Positions 9,023 through 18,779 of a DNA stretch of 64,000 nt are shown in pieces. The number at the start of each line of letters is the position of its first letter. Position 1 is the first letter of the stretch. Both the position numbers and the translations under genes were made by a program. The notes under the pieces are model-generated. The model saw only the letters and a list, made by a program, of their open reading frames with translations. It was not told the DNA's origin and did not search any database. Source of the stretch: an uncultured Acetatifactor sp. (GTDB lineage: Bacteria > Bacillota > Clostridia > Lachnospirales > Lachnospiraceae); the NCBI GenBank assembly GCA_949840885.1, contig CATKYJ010000019.1:18541-82540 (forward strand), given 5' to 3'.

Positions 9023-9865
9023 TCACCGTTCCCCGAATATCCTCCTCAGATGGTTCTGGCCTCTCTCCAGGAGTCTCGTTCTCTGCTCCGGCGCTTCGGC
9101 CGCCCCTTCCGGAAGCCCGCCTCCCGCCTCGGATTTTCCGGTTTCCTCCCGGGGAACAGCATTTTTCTCGGCCGCCATTTCTCCTGTCTCGGGCTTGCCG
9201 CGCTCTTCCCGGAGTCCGGCGGGCTCTCCGGACTGTTTGGCTTTATCAGGCTTTTTCGCCTCCTGCCTTTTCGGCTCCTTAGGCTCTTTCGCAGGCTTCT
9301 TCACGGTGTTGAACTGATTCATGGCGGCGTCCGGCCCTTCCGCAATGATCATCCTGACAGCCTCCGCCGCCCGGTCCGCCGCCTCGTCCATGGCTTCCCT
9401 GTCTTTTGGCGAAAAACGCCCCAGCACATAGTCCACCAGATCCCAGCCCGCGGGCTTCTCGCCCACGCCCATCTTCACCCGGATAAAGGAATCGTGGCCT
9501 ATGTGGGCAATGATGTTCTTCAGGCCGTTATGGCCGCCCGCACTGCCTTTCTTGCGGATGCGGATCTGCCCCACTTCCAGGCTTATGTCATCGGAGATGA
9601 CGATCAGCTCCGCGGTCTCGTCCACTTTGTAGAAGTCGATTAACTGCCTCACACTCTCGCCGCTTAGGTTCATATAGGTCTGCGGCTTGGCCAGGACGCA
9701 TTTCTGTCCCGCCACCATGCCCTTGCCGATAATGGCCTTATGCTTCTTCTCCAGAATGGAGATGTTCTCTTTCGCCGCCAGCTTCTCTAGCACCAAAAAG
9801 CCCACGTTGTGCCGTGTGCCCTCATATTCCTTGCCGGGATTCCCCAGCCCTGCTATAATAAACAT
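9023..9865 (-). CDS. pth: Peptidyl-tRNA hydrolase with a long charged C-terminal tail
   Basis: Releases tRNA from peptidyl-tRNA dropped by ribosomes. The catalytic domain (1-187) is standard: GLGNPG with N9, the catalytic H19 in TRHNVGF, QTYMNLSGESV, and SDDISLEVGQIRIRKKGS with GGHNGLKN. Normal Pth stops near 190 residues. Here about 93 more follow (188-280), rich in Lys, Glu, Pro and Ala (KKPAKEPKEPK and onward), with no predicted fold that I can see. The ATG at 9865 follows TAGGAG. It is upstream of mfd. The tail is in frame without interruption, so it is likely translated; its role is unknown (possibly nucleic-acid or ribosome contact). Confidence 0.95.
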   Translation of the reverse strand: MFIIAGLGNPGKEYEGTRHNVGFLVLEKLAAKENISILEKKHKAIIGKGMVAGQKCVLAKPQTYMNLSGESVRQLIDFYKVDETAELIVISDDISLEVGQIRIRKKGSAGGHNGLKNIIAHIGHDSFIRVKMGVGEKPAGWDLVDYVLGRFSPKDREAMDEAADRAAEAVRMIIAEGPDAAMNQFNTVKKPAKEPKEPKRQEAKKPDKAKQSGEPAGLREERGKPETGEMAAEKNAVPREETGKSEAGGGLPEGAAEAPEQRTRLLERGQNHLRRIFGER

Positions 9866-10031
9866 CGTAAGCTCCTATCTGTCCGCCTCTCCGGGCAGGA
9901 CAAATCTTTCTCTGTCCACATGACAGTATCATTGAAGTCCCTGCTGTCCCCCGTTCCATTCGTCCCGGTTCTCCTGATTTGTCCATGGCAAAACTATGAA
10001 AAAGTCCGTCTGACACTTCAAGCCAAAAACT

Positions 10032-10529
10032 TCACCGAATGGAATCCATATACCCTTTCAGCCGCTCTCTCTGGGTGGGAATGCATCTGTCCGAGTCAAA
10101 GAAACGAATCAACTCTTCCTTTCCTATCCATCTGTATCCTATGGTCTCCCCCTCCTGAAGCGCTACCGAGTCTTTTGCGGCATCCGTAACGCACAGATAG
10201 CCGTAATGGATCCCGTGGCCGGCATGGCTTACAGAGCGGTATATCTCCTCCAGTTCCCCTGCCTTGATTCCGCTCTCCTCCCAAAGCTCCCTGACAGCGC
10301 CCTGGAGGGGTGTCTCTCCTTTCAGCGCACTGCCTCCCGCGCCGATTTCCTCGTAACCGGGATAGGCCTCTTTTCCAAAATCCCTCTGCAGCAGAAGATA
10401 ATCTCCGTCCCTGTGCCGCACCACCACCTCGCAGACCAGGTGGTACAGGCCCTCTCCAATTTCTTCCCCGCGTATCAAGTCTGTCCCGGTCTTCACTCCC
10501 TGCCTGTCATAGGCATCCCAAATCTCCAT
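10032..10529 (-). CDS. Nudix hydrolase
   Basis: A 165-residue protein with a perfect Nudix box at 66-88 (G-x5-E-x7-REL-x-EE-x-GI), the Mg-binding loop that hydrolyses nucleoside diphosphates linked to another group. The N-terminus MEIWDAYDRQG is typical of the IPP-isomerase-like or general Nudix subgroup. I chose the ATG at 10529, preceded by AGGAG six bases upstream; an in-frame extension to 10658 lacks a ribosome site. It stands alone, in the opposite direction to the serine hydrolase. Substrate not predictable. Confidence 0.85.
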   Translation of the reverse strand: MEIWDAYDRQGVKTGTDLIRGEEIGEGLYHLVCEVVVRHRDGDYLLLQRDFGKEAYPGYEEIGAGGSALKGETPLQGAVRELWEESGIKAGELEEIYRSVSHAGHGIHYGYLCVTDAAKDSVALQEGETIGYRWIGKEELIRFFDSDRCIPTQRERLKGYMDSIR

Positions 10530-10716
10530 AAGCTGCTCCTGTGGGTTTTTGTTTATGATGATTAGAACTCTGATAATAGAATCCTGTATTTGGATTCTAT
10601 TATACATACCCCACTGCTCACTTGTAAAGCGAAATGGCAGAGATTCTAAAAAATCCACAATTTCATACTATCTTTTTCCGGGCATTTATGCTGCGGCCAA
10701 CATACAATGTCCTCTC

Positions 10717-10745
10717 TTGCCTCCTCTTCCTTAATATGGTACAAT
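10717..10745 (+). promoter_or_regulatory. Sigma-A type promoter of the serine hydrolase
   Basis: TTGCCT (10717-10722), 17-base spacer, TACAAT (10740-10745), about 85 bases ahead of the start codon at 10831. Confidence 0.6.
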
Positions 10746-10830
10746 GTTGACCCATAAGGACGATGCCCCGCAATGTTACGGTACAATAGGAAAGCAAAAA
10801 TTTCCCGGAGCCCCGGGGGAGAGGAAACAA

Positions 10831-11970
10831 ATGAATTTCGAACCACTGACCCGTTTCATGGATTATATGTCAAGAGAGAGGACTCCCGGAAACGCCATTA
10901 TGGTCTATCTGGGAGGGAAATGTGTATATCGGTATGCCTGCGGATATGCGGATCTGGAGTCAATGACGCCGCTTACGGGCGAAGAATTTTTCAATCTGTA
11001 TTCCTGCTCCAAGATCACCACCGTGACAGCGGGACTACAGCTATTGGAAAAGGGGCGCTTCCTGCTGACGGATCCCCTCTGTGAATACATTCCGGAATTC
11101 CGGGAAATGTATGTGAAACCCGCCGGCGGGGAGTTGGTCAGGGCGGAGAATCCCATTACCGTCCGGGATCTGTTCTGTATGTCCGCAGGCTTTTCCTATG
11201 ATATGAATTCCCCGGGCTTCCAAAAAGCCCGGACGCTTACGGGAGGGACCATGGATACGGCGGCCACCGTGCGCTGCGTTGCCGCCGACCCGCTCCTCTA
11301 CGAGCCCGGAACACACTGGGCGTACAGCATTGCCCACGATGTGCTGGCAGGCCTTGTGAGTATTATTGAGGGGAAAAAATTCCGCGACTATGTAAAAGAG
11401 GCCATCTTTGATCCCCTTGGAATCGAAAACTGCGTCTACCACCAAACCCCGCAGGTAAGGGAGCGCATGGCTGCCCAATACTGCTATGAGCCGGAAAAGG
11501 GGGACTCCTTTGACGCTTTTGTAAATGTGGGAAAGGACGTGTCCCATATCCTGGGAGAAGAATATGACAGCGGAGGCGCCGGGATTACGGGTACCGTGCC
11601 CGACTATGTGAAATTACTGGCGGCTTTGGCAGGCGGCGGACTGGGCCTAAACGGGGAGCGGATTCTGTCCGGGGGGAGCGTGGAGCTTCTGAAGCTGAAT
11701 CAGTTAAGCGAGGCCCAGATGAAAGACTTTAACTGGAAGCAGCTCACCGGCTACGGCTATGGGCTGGGCGTGCGCACTCTGTTGGACAAGGCGCTTGCCG
11801 GCTCCGTGGGAAATCCGGGAGAGTTCGGCTGGTGCGGCGCAGCAGGCTCCATGGCGCTGATGGACACAGAGCGGAAGTTGGCTGTGTTCTATGTGCAGCA
11901 TCTTCTGAATCCCAGGGAAGAGTATTATATGCCCAGACTGCGGAATGTGCTGTATTCCTGTCTGGACTGA
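10831..11970 (+). CDS. Serine hydrolase, class C beta-lactamase / DD-peptidase fold
   Basis: A 379-residue penicillin-binding-fold hydrolase. The nucleophile tetrad SxxK is S58-C-S-K61, the second motif Tyr is probably Y165 (WAYSIAHD), and a Gly-rich WCGAAGS near the end takes the place of the KTG/HTG motif. No signal peptide is evident, so it is probably a cytoplasmic esterase or peptidase rather than a secreted beta-lactamase. The ATG at 10831 follows GGGGGAGAGG; the frame is open further upstream but without a ribosome site. Many members of this family hydrolyse small esters or D-amino peptides; the substrate is unknown. Confidence 0.8.
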   Translation: MNFEPLTRFMDYMSRERTPGNAIMVYLGGKCVYRYACGYADLESMTPLTGEEFFNLYSCSKITTVTAGLQLLEKGRFLLTDPLCEYIPEFREMYVKPAGGELVRAENPITVRDLFCMSAGFSYDMNSPGFQKARTLTGGTMDTAATVRCVAADPLLYEPGTHWAYSIAHDVLAGLVSIIEGKKFRDYVKEAIFDPLGIENCVYHQTPQVRERMAAQYCYEPEKGDSFDAFVNVGKDVSHILGEEYDSGGAGITGTVPDYVKLLAALAGGGLGLNGERILSGGSVELLKLNQLSEAQMKDFNWKQLTGYGYGLGVRTLLDKALAGSVGNPGEFGWCGAAGSMALMDTERKLAVFYVQHLLNPREEYYMPRLRNVLYSCLD

Positions 11971-12127
11971 GGGCAGGGAAAAATATAGGGAGGTTTTATC
12001 GGAATTTGGAGCAATTGCCATGTTTATCAAGATAGCCCAAAATATAATTGGAAATTGAAAGGCGAACCCAGCCGTCTGAACGGCATGCCAGGGGACGCCA
12101 CAGGTACGGCATGCCCGAAAAAAATAC

Positions 12128-12573
12128 TTGCCATCCCAAAAACAATATGCTAAAATGAATCCAGTCAGAAAGGTACCATTCGGTAAAAGGTGAGGGAATG
12201 AGTAGTCGATAACCAGATTTGGAATTGCAGACAGTTTTGTATAAAAGCTTGCGCCGCAGGCCTGTTTGTGTATGCCGAATCGGATTTTGCGCTCATTTCG
12301 GAAGCCTTTTTTCTTTGCCAGGATTTCGTCAGAACCCCGCTGCCATTCTTTCGGATTTCCAAAAACGTCCGTTGAATCATGCCGGATTTCTGCCGGTTCC
12401 AAGTCGATATTGGGTTCTGCGGTTTTTCTGTAGCCGTCAGGCCGCCTGAAGCGGATTTTGCCGCGGCAATCCTCCTGAGACCCGATTTTCCCGAGACGAC
12501 ACAGGCTTCCCCCAAAATGAGCTGCTCCGGCCACACAACGTACCGGCGGGCCGGCTTTAGAGAGGAGGCCTAT
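12128..12573 (+). promoter_or_regulatory. Promoter and about 410-base leader of the ABC-F gene
   Basis: TTGCCA (12128-12133), 17 bases, TAAAAT (12151-12156) would start a transcript near 12163, leaving a leader of about 410 bases. The leader holds a possible four-codon ORF (12198-12212, Met-Ser-Ser-Arg-stop) behind AAAGGTGA, and a T6 tract near 12310 after a short CCGAA/TTCGG stem. Long leaders with tiny ORFs control several ABC-F resistance genes; this one is a candidate only. The stretch from 11971 to 12127 shows nothing I recognise. Confidence 0.4.
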
Positions 12574-14124
12574 ATGTTACAGATCAAACATTTAAGTATC
12601 ACCCATAAAAAGGACCTGCGCCTTATCCTGCAGGATTTTTCTTTTGTATTGAACCCTGGAGACAGGGCAGTCATCATCGGCGAGGAGGGCAACGGAAAGT
12701 CCACGCTGCTAAAATGGATTTACGACCCAGAGCTGACAGAGGATTATGCCGAGGCTATAGGAGAAAGAATCGCCTCTGGGGAACGCCTGGCCTATCTCCC
12801 CCAGGAGCTGCAGAAAGCGGACGCAGAGAAAACGCTCTATGCATTTTTCGCGGAAAGCCCCGCTTTCTTTGACCAGACGCCCAGGGAGCTAAAAGCCCTG
12901 GCGGGCAGCTTTCATCTGCCTCAGGATTTCTTTTACGGAGATCAGTCCATGGGAAGCCTGTCCGGCGGCGAGAAAGTCAAGGCCCAGATGATGCGGCTTC
13001 TGATGGCCCGTCCCACCGTGCTTTTGCTGGACGAGCCCTCCAATGACTTAGACATCGGGACGCTGGAATGGCTGGAGGAGATGATCCTGGGCTGGCAGGG
13101 CGCGGTGCTCTATATCTCCCATGACGAGACTCTCATCGAGCGCACGGCCAACATGGTCATCCACTTAGAACAGATTCGCCGCAAGACCGTCAGCCGAATA
13201 ACCACAGCCCATGTACCCTATCTGCAGTACAAAAAGGAGCGGGAGGAAAAGTTCGAGAAGCAGGCCAGACAGGCAGTCAGCGAGCGAAAGGAAAAGGAAA
13301 TCCGGGATGAAAAGCTGCAGCGCATCGAACAGAGCGTGGCCTACCATCTGAACACGGTCTCCAGACAGGCCCCCTCCAAGGGCAGGCTCTTAAAAAAGAA
13401 GATGAAAGCCGTGAAGAGCATGGAGCATCGCTTTGAGCGTCAAGACGCGGAAATGACCCGGATGCCGGAGGAGGAAGACGCCATTTTCTTCAAGCTGGGG
13501 GACAGGGACGCCGCTATCCCTGCAGGCAAGACCGTCATCGAATACCAACTGCCCTGTCTGCGCACGCCGGACGGCGCGCGGATCCTTGCAAAGGACATTT
13601 CCCTGCACATCCGCGGCTCCGAGAAGATAGGCATCATCGGCGACAACGGCTCGGGCAAGACCACGCTGCTTCGCCTGATCGCAAAAGAGCTCCTCTCCCG
13701 GCAGGACATCCGCGCGGCCTATATGCCCCAGAATTACCAGGAGCAGCTGAACCCGGAAGCGACTCCCGTGGATTATCTCTCCCGGACCGGGGACAAGGAG
13801 GAGACCACCCGCATCCGGACTTTCCTGGGCTCCCTGAAGTACACCTTTGACGAGATGGATCACCCCATCGCGGAGCTCTCCGGCGGGCAGAAAGCGAAAG
13901 TGCTGCTGCTAAAGATGAGTCTTTCCGGGGCAAACGTGCTGATTTTGGACGAACCTACCAGGAACTTCTCCGCCCTGTCCGCCCCTGTGATCCGGCGGAT
14001 GCTGGCGGAGTACCCGGGAGCCGTCATCAGCATCTCTCACGACAGGAAGTACCTGCGGGAGGTCTGTGACAAAATATACCGGCTCACGGAGCATGGGCTG
14101 GCCTGTGTGCCGGACTTTGCCTGA
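12574..14124 (+). CDS. ABC-F family ATPase
   Basis: A 516-residue soluble protein with two ABC domains and no membrane segments. Walker A motifs are GEEGNGKST (36-44) and GDNGSGKTT; signatures are LSGGEKVKA and LSGGQKAKV; Walker B motifs are LLLDEPSNDLD and LILDEPTRNFS. A charged coiled-coil linker (ERKEKEIRDEKLQ and onward) joins the halves. ABC-F proteins bind the ribosomal E site; some protect against antibiotics, others regulate translation. DEPTRNFS in the second half marks a Firmicutes subgroup whose role I do not know, so I do not call it a resistance gene. The ATG at 12574 follows GAGGAGG. Confidence 0.88.
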   Translation: MLQIKHLSITHKKDLRLILQDFSFVLNPGDRAVIIGEEGNGKSTLLKWIYDPELTEDYAEAIGERIASGERLAYLPQELQKADAEKTLYAFFAESPAFFDQTPRELKALAGSFHLPQDFFYGDQSMGSLSGGEKVKAQMMRLLMARPTVLLLDEPSNDLDIGTLEWLEEMILGWQGAVLYISHDETLIERTANMVIHLEQIRRKTVSRITTAHVPYLQYKKEREEKFEKQARQAVSERKEKEIRDEKLQRIEQSVAYHLNTVSRQAPSKGRLLKKKMKAVKSMEHRFERQDAEMTRMPEEEDAIFFKLGDRDAAIPAGKTVIEYQLPCLRTPDGARILAKDISLHIRGSEKIGIIGDNGSGKTTLLRLIAKELLSRQDIRAAYMPQNYQEQLNPEATPVDYLSRTGDKEETTRIRTFLGSLKYTFDEMDHPIAELSGGQKAKVLLLKMSLSGANVLILDEPTRNFSALSAPVIRRMLAEYPGAVISISHDRKYLREVCDKIYRLTEHGLACVPDFA

Positions 14125-14160
14125 AAGCCGGAAAGCCCGCCCGGCATAAAGTCCCAAGCA

Positions 14161-14195
14161 CAAAAAAGCCATGGCCTATGGCCATGACTTTTTTG
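14161..14195. terminator. Bidirectional terminator between the ABC-F gene and spoVG
   Basis: A near-perfect hairpin: CAAAAAAG pairs with CTTTTTTG around CATGGCC/GGCCATG with a three-base loop. A-tract on one side and T-tract on the other allow termination in both directions between convergent genes. Confidence 0.9.
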
Positions 14196-14238
14196 TGTCT
14201 GGGGGATTTAACTGTCTATTTTCCTATGATGTCACATC

Positions 14239-14511
14239 TCACTCCCCGTCCGGCTCCTCCAAAGCTTTCCTGTAGCTTTCCAGGATAACCTCCTGGATGG
14301 CTTCCCTGGCGGAAGCATTGATGGGATGGGCAATATCCTTGTATTCCCCATCTGCCGTCCTCTTGCTGGGCATTGCGATGAACAGGCCTTTGTCTCCTTC
14401 AATCACCTTGATGTCATGCACCACGAACTCCTCGTCCAGGGTGATGGAGACAATCGCCTTCATCCTGCCTTCCTTCGCAATCTTGCGCACGCGAACATCT
14501 GTAACCTGCAT
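14239..14511 (-). CDS. spoVG: SpoVG family regulator
   Basis: A 90-residue protein that is a clear Spo[13 protein letters not shown] at the start, then [18 protein letters not shown] strand (here [16 protein letters not shown]), [11 protein letters not shown], and [11 protein letters not shown]. In Bacillus and relatives it binds DNA and RNA and affects septation, cortex formation and metabolism. It is downstream of the glycogen genes on the same strand with a gap of about 140 bases. The SpoVG C-terminus is acidic here (EEPDGE). Confidence 0.95.
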   Translation of the reverse strand: MQVTDVRVRKIAKEGRMKAIVSITLDEEFVVHDIKVIEGDKGLFIAMPSKRTADGEYKDIAHPINASAREAIQEVILESYRKALEEPDGE

Positions 14512-14649
14512 CTTTTAAACCCCCTTATTTGGAATCTAAACCGCACACCAGTAAAATTTGCTACAAATCCCGACTGCAGATCGCCGGCGAGATGCTTTCG
14601 CTCATTTTTCTATTGTAAGTCCCGGCGGTTTGCAGCAAAGCCACCTATG

Positions 14650-15771
14650 TCACATCGTGTATCTTTCGTTTCTCTCTACTACGATGCGAACCTGCCCATC
14701 TTCCCCCACATAGCGGGAGTTTGCCCGAATGGTACTATGGCTTTCTAAGATGCAATTCTCGATGTAAGTGTTGTCGCCGATGTACACATCATTCAGAATG
14801 ATGGAATTCTTGATGACACAATTATTGCCTATATAGCTCTTCTTGAATACTACGGAATTCTCTACCACGCCGTTGACGATGCAGCCGCTGGAGATGAGGC
14901 TGTTCCGGACGCTTGCCCCCACATTGTACTTGGCCGGGGCCAGATCGTCCACCTTGGAGTAGATGTCCGGGTACTGCTTGAAGAAGTAGCCCCGCACCTC
15001 AGGCTTTAAGAAGTCCATGTTGGTGCTGTAGTAGTCTTCCACGGAGGCGATGTTCCTCCAGTAGTCCCGTATCTTGTATCCGTAGATCTTTTTCACATCC
15101 TTGTAACGGATCAGGATGTCCCTGACGAAATCGTATCTGTCTTCCTCAATACACTTCTCCACCATCTCTATGAGCTGGCGTCTGCGGAGGATGTAGATGC
15201 CGCAGGAGATGACCCTGGATTTCGCCTGCAGGGGCTTCTCCTCAAATTCCTCAATGCGGCTCTCCTCGTTCATGCGGATGCTCCCGAAGCGCTCCAAATT
15301 CGCTTTCGGAGGCATGTCCCGGCAGACTACAGTGATGTCCGCCTTTTTCTCGATGTGGTACTCCATCATCTTGCCATAGTCCATCTTGTACACGCCGTCC
15401 CCGGAGGCCACCAGAACATAGGGCTCATGGCTGCTCTTTAGGAAATCCAGGTTCTGGTAGATGGCGTCCGCCGTGCCTCTGTACCAATTGCTGTTCTGGG
15501 CTGTCACCGCTGGCGTGTACACATACAGGCCTCCCTGCTTGCGCCCGAAATCCCACCATTTGGAGGAGCTTAGGTGTTCGTGGAGGCTGCTGGCATTGTA
15601 CTGGGTCAGCACCGCCACTTTCTGGATATGGGAATTGGACATATTGCTCAGGGTAAAGTCAATGCTGCGGTAGCTTCCCGCGATTGGCATGGCGCACACG
15701 GCGCGCTTGTGGGACAGTTCCCGCATCCTGCGGTTGTTGCCGCCTGCCAAAATGATTCCGATCGCCCTCAT
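14650..15771 (-). CDS. glgD: Glucose-1-phosphate adenylyltransferase subunit GlgD
   Basis: The non-catalytic or regulatory partner of GlgC in ADP-glucose synthesis for glycogen. It is 373 residues with an N-terminal nucleotidyltransferase fold, [15 protein letters not shown], in place of the catalytic GGxGxRL pattern, and a C-terminal left-handed beta-helix of hexapeptide repeats ([27 protein letters not shown]). The start ATG overlaps the GlgC stop as ATGA, so the two are translationally coupled and probably made in equal amounts. Confidence 0.95.
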   Translation of the reverse strand: MRAIGIILAGGNNRRMRELSHKRAVCAMPIAGSYRSIDFTLSNMSNSHIQKVAVLTQYNASSLHEHLSSSKWWDFGRKQGGLYVYTPAVTAQNSNWYRGTADAIYQNLDFLKSSHEPYVLVASGDGVYKMDYGKMMEYHIEKKADITVVCRDMPPKANLERFGSIRMNEESRIEEFEEKPLQAKSRVISCGIYILRRRQLIEMVEKCIEEDRYDFVRDILIRYKDVKKIYGYKIRDYWRNIASVEDYYSTNMDFLKPEVRGYFFKQYPDIYSKVDDLAPAKYNVGASVRNSLISSGCIVNGVVENSVVFKKSYIGNNCVIKNSIILNDVYIGDNTYIENCILESHSTIRANSRYVGEDGQVRIVVERNERYTM

Positions 15772-17042
15772 AGCTGTTCACCTGCCTTAATCAAAGATTT
15801 GCCGCTGGGCAGACAGGAATTCTCATAGTCCAGACCTGTGGTAATGCCGAAGATCACCGCATTCTTTCCCACTGTGATACCGTTGGGAACCACGCTGCGC
15901 TCCCCTATGGTCACGATATCGTGGTTGTAAATATGGGGAGCCATCTCATTTTCCGCTGCCTCTCCCACACCCAGCCGCACATGGTCTCCTATCCGCACCT
16001 CCTCGTCCACAATGGCCTTGCTCAACTCGCAGCAATTCCCGATCTGGGTCTGGTTCATGATAATGGAATCCCGCACAACGGTGCCCTTTCCTATGGTGAC
16101 CCCGCAGCCTATGACGGAATGGTACACCTTGCCATAGATATCCGTCCCCTCTCCTATGATGCTTGTCTCCACCACACTGTCCGGGGAGAAATACTGGGGC
16201 GGCTGGATCTCGCTCTTGGTGTAGATCTTCCAGTACTCCTCATAGAGGTTGAACTCCGGCACGATATTGATGAGTTCCATATTGGCCTCCCAATAGGAAT
16301 GAAGAGTGCCCACATCCTTCCAATAGCCGTTGAATTCATAGGCGTAGAGGAATGCCCCTTTCCTGTGGCAGTAGGGAATCACATGCTTGCCGAAGTCCAG
16401 TGCAGGCTGGCCTGCCATGTCCACCAGGGCTTTCTTCAGGGTCTTCCAGTTGAAGATGTAGATCCCCATGCTGGCCAGATTGCTCCTGGGGGTTTTGGGC
16501 TTTTCCTCAAAGTCCGTGATCCTGCGCTTCTCGTCGGTGATCATGATGCCGAAACGCCCTGCCTCCTCCATAGGCACCGGCATCACTGCAATGGTCACAT
16601 CCGCATTGTTGGCCTTGTGGAAGTCCAGCATCAACTCGTAGTCCATCTTGTATATATGGTCGCCGGACAGGATCAGCACATAGTCGGGATGGTAACTCTC
16701 CATGTATTCCAGGTTCTGGTAGATGGCATTGGCCGTGCCCGTGTACCATTCGCTGTTTACGCTCCTCTCATAGGGCGGCAGCACTGAGACTCCGCCGATG
16801 TTGCGGTCTAAGTCCCAGGGGATGCCGATTCCGATATGGGCGTTCAGCTTCAGGGGCCTGTACTGGGTCAGGACGCCCACTGTGTCGATCCCGGAATTGA
16901 TGCAGTTGGAGAGCGGGAAGTCAATGATACGGTATTTCCCCCCAAACGCCACGGCAGGCTTTGCCATCCTGGCTGTCAATACGCCCAGCCGACTGCCTTG
17001 CCCGCCTGCCAGCAGCATGGCAATCATTTCTTTCTTCACCAT
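15768..17042 (-). CDS. glgC: Glucose-1-phosphate adenylyltransferase GlgC
   Basis: Makes ADP-glucose from ATP and glucose 1-phosphate, the committed step to glycogen. It is 424 residues and shows the catalytic [11 protein letters not shown] at 10-20, [37 protein letters not shown], and a beta-helix C-terminus. I use the ATG at 17042 with GAGGTG six bases ahead; a GTG at 17051 would sit on the ribosome site. First gene of a glgC-glgD pair. An extended -10 TGCTATAAT on the minus strand (-10 at 17145-17150) could be its promoter. Confidence 0.96.
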   Translation of the reverse strand: MVKKEMIAMLLAGGQGSRLGVLTARMAKPAVAFGGKYRIIDFPLSNCINSGIDTVGVLTQYRPLKLNAHIGIGIPWDLDRNIGGVSVLPPYERSVNSEWYTGTANAIYQNLEYMESYHPDYVLILSGDHIYKMDYELMLDFHKANNADVTIAVMPVPMEEAGRFGIMITDEKRRITDFEEKPKTPRSNLASMGIYIFNWKTLKKALVDMAGQPALDFGKHVIPYCHRKGAFLYAYEFNGYWKDVGTLHSYWEANMELINIVPEFNLYEEYWKIYTKSEIQPPQYFSPDSVVETSIIGEGTDIYGKVYHSVIGCGVTIGKGTVVRDSIIMNQTQIGNCCELSKAIVDEEVRIGDHVRLGVGEAAENEMAPHIYNHDIVTIGERSVVPNGITVGKNAVIFGITTGLDYENSCLPSGKSLIKAGEQL

Positions 17043-17051
17043 GGTTGTCAC

Positions 17052-17402
17052 CTCTGTTTCGTGTAATGTCGGAGCAAGTCATATTTGGACAGTTTCTCGC
17101 CATGCGGTCTTTTTATGCCGCGCATTTCTTTGTTAATTAAGGTCATTATAGCATACGCCCCGACAAAATGGAATATTTAATGTCAAAATATTTATTTTTT
17201 ATATTCTTATTTGTGTTAAAAATTAACATATTTTCACTTATCCCCCCTGTATTTTTGTGTATTTTTTTAATTTTTGTATTTTATATACACAATTTTCGCT
17301 GTCACCTTGGACATCTCAGGAAATCGTATTTCATGTTGATTTTTTTTCGCAGCCGGTGCTATAATAAGGAAGAAATGAAAATCTGATAAGGAAGTAGGCA
17401 AT
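17052..17402. promoter_or_regulatory. Divergent control region of glgC and murC
   Basis: AT-rich gap. For murC: TTGATT (17336-17341), 18 bases, TATAAT (17360-17365), then AAGGAAG before the ATG at 17403. For glgC: an extended -10 on the minus strand at 17145-17150. The middle (17170-17290) is almost pure A/T with T-tracts, consistent with bent upstream DNA; I see no gene. Confidence 0.6.
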
Positions 17403-18779
17403 ATGTATACAATCGACTTTAAGCATCCCTCCTCTCTGTATTTTGTGGGCATCGGCGGCATCAGCATGTCCGGGCTGGCAGAGCTTCTGGCCGACGCAGG
17501 CTTTAAGGTCTCGGGCTCAGACCGCTCCCAAAGCGATACCACCAAAATGCTGGAGGCACGGGGTATCAAGGTATTTTATGGACAAAAGGCAGAAAATATT
17601 ACGGATTCCATTGACTGTGTCATCTTCACTGCAGCCATTCATCCGGACAATCCCGAGTACAAAGCCGCCCATGAAAGAGGACTTCCCTGCCTGACCAGGG
17701 GGCAGCTCATGGGACAGGTAATGAAAAACTATGGGACGCCCATCGCGGTCAGCGGCACCCACGGCAAGACTACCACCACTTCCATGATCGGCGAGATCCT
17801 GCTTGGGGCAGGCTTGGATCCCACCCTGGCCATCGGCGGGATCCTAAAGGATATCGGAGGCAATATGCGCATCGGCCATTCAAAGTACTTTGTGGCCGAG
17901 GCCTGCGAGTACACCAACAGCTTCCTGGATTTCTTCCCGAAAGTCAGCGTCATCTTAAATATTGGAGAAGACCACCTCGACTTCTTTAAAGATCTCGAAG
18001 ATATCCGCCATTCTTTCCGGCGCTTTGCCCAGCTCCTGCCTGCGGACGGGTGTCTCATCATAAACGGGGAGACAGCGCGCCTGGAGGAGATCACGGAAGG
18101 CTTGCGCTGCCAGGTCATTACCTTTGGCAATGAAAGCTGCGATTACTACGCCACGGACATCCGGTATGACCAATGGGGGAATCCGGACTTTACGCTGCAC
18201 CACAGGGGCGGAAGCGCCCGCGCCGTTTCCTTAAGCGTGCCCGGCGAGCACAATGTAATGAATGCCCTGGCGGCCTTTGCCCTGGCGGATTACCTCTCCA
18301 TTGACCGCCAGAAAACCGATACCGCCCTGAAAGGGTATAAGGGCACCGACCGGAGGTTCCAATACAAGGGCTCCATCGGCGGCGTCACTGTCATTGATGA
18401 CTATGCCCACCATCCCACGGAAATCACCGCCACCCTGAAAGCGGCCGCAAACTACCCGCACAGAAAGCTGTGGTGCGTCTTCCAGCCCCACACCTATACC
18501 CGCACCAAGGCCTATCTGAAAGAGTTTGCCCGTTCTTTATGTCTGGCCGACGAGGTGGTGCTGGCGGACATTTACGCGGCCCGGGAGACGGATACCCTTG
18601 GCGTACATTCCCAGGATCTGCAGCGGGAGATTCAGTCCCTTGGGCACGGCTGTCATTATTTTCCAAGTTTTGACGAGATAGAAAATTTTCTTCTGGAAAA
18701 TTGCATAAAGGGCGATGTGTTGATAACCATGGGGGCCGGGGATGTGGTAAAAATCGGCGAAAACCTGCTGGGAATCTAA
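17403..18779 (+). CDS. murC: UDP-N-acetylmuramate--L-alanine ligase MurC
   Basis: Adds the first amino acid, L-Ala, to UDP-MurNAc in peptidoglycan synthesis; cytoplasmic, ATP-dependent. The 458-residue product has the N-terminal Rossmann motif VGIGGISMSGLAELL, the ATP loop SGTHGKTTTTSMIG near 117, the Mur ligase middle domain (EACEYTNSFLDFFP, INIGEDHLDFF-like) and the C-terminal DDYAHHPTEI motif. Length is normal. Its stop codon is immediately followed by DnaA boxes that precede dnaD, so it may or may not read through into the replication genes. Confidence 0.96.
   Translation: MYTIDFKHPSSLYFVGIGGISMSGLAELLADAGFKVSGSDRSQSDTTKMLEARGIKVFYGQKAENITDSIDCVIFTAAIHPDNPEYKAAHERGLPCLTRGQLMGQVMKNYGTPIAVSGTHGKTTTTSMIGEILLGAGLDPTLAIGGILKDIGGNMRIGHSKYFVAEACEYTNSFLDFFPKVSVILNIGEDHLDFFKDLEDIRHSFRRFAQLLPADGCLIINGETARLEEITEGLRCQVITFGNESCDYYATDIRYDQWGNPDFTLHHRGGSARAVSLSVPGEHNVMNALAAFALADYLSIDRQKTDTALKGYKGTDRRFQYKGSIGGVTVIDDYAHHPTEITATLKAAANYPHRKLWCVFQPHTYTRTKAYLKEFARSLCLADEVVLADIYAARETDTLGVHSQDLQREIQSLGHGCHYFPSFDEIENFLLENCIKGDVLITMGAGDVVKIGENLLGI

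Noticed and set aside
11704..12534. 276-codon minus-strand frame in the ABC-F leader and serine hydrolase end
   Set aside because: No ribosome site and no recognisable domain; it runs antisense into a real gene. The leader function is a better account of this stretch.
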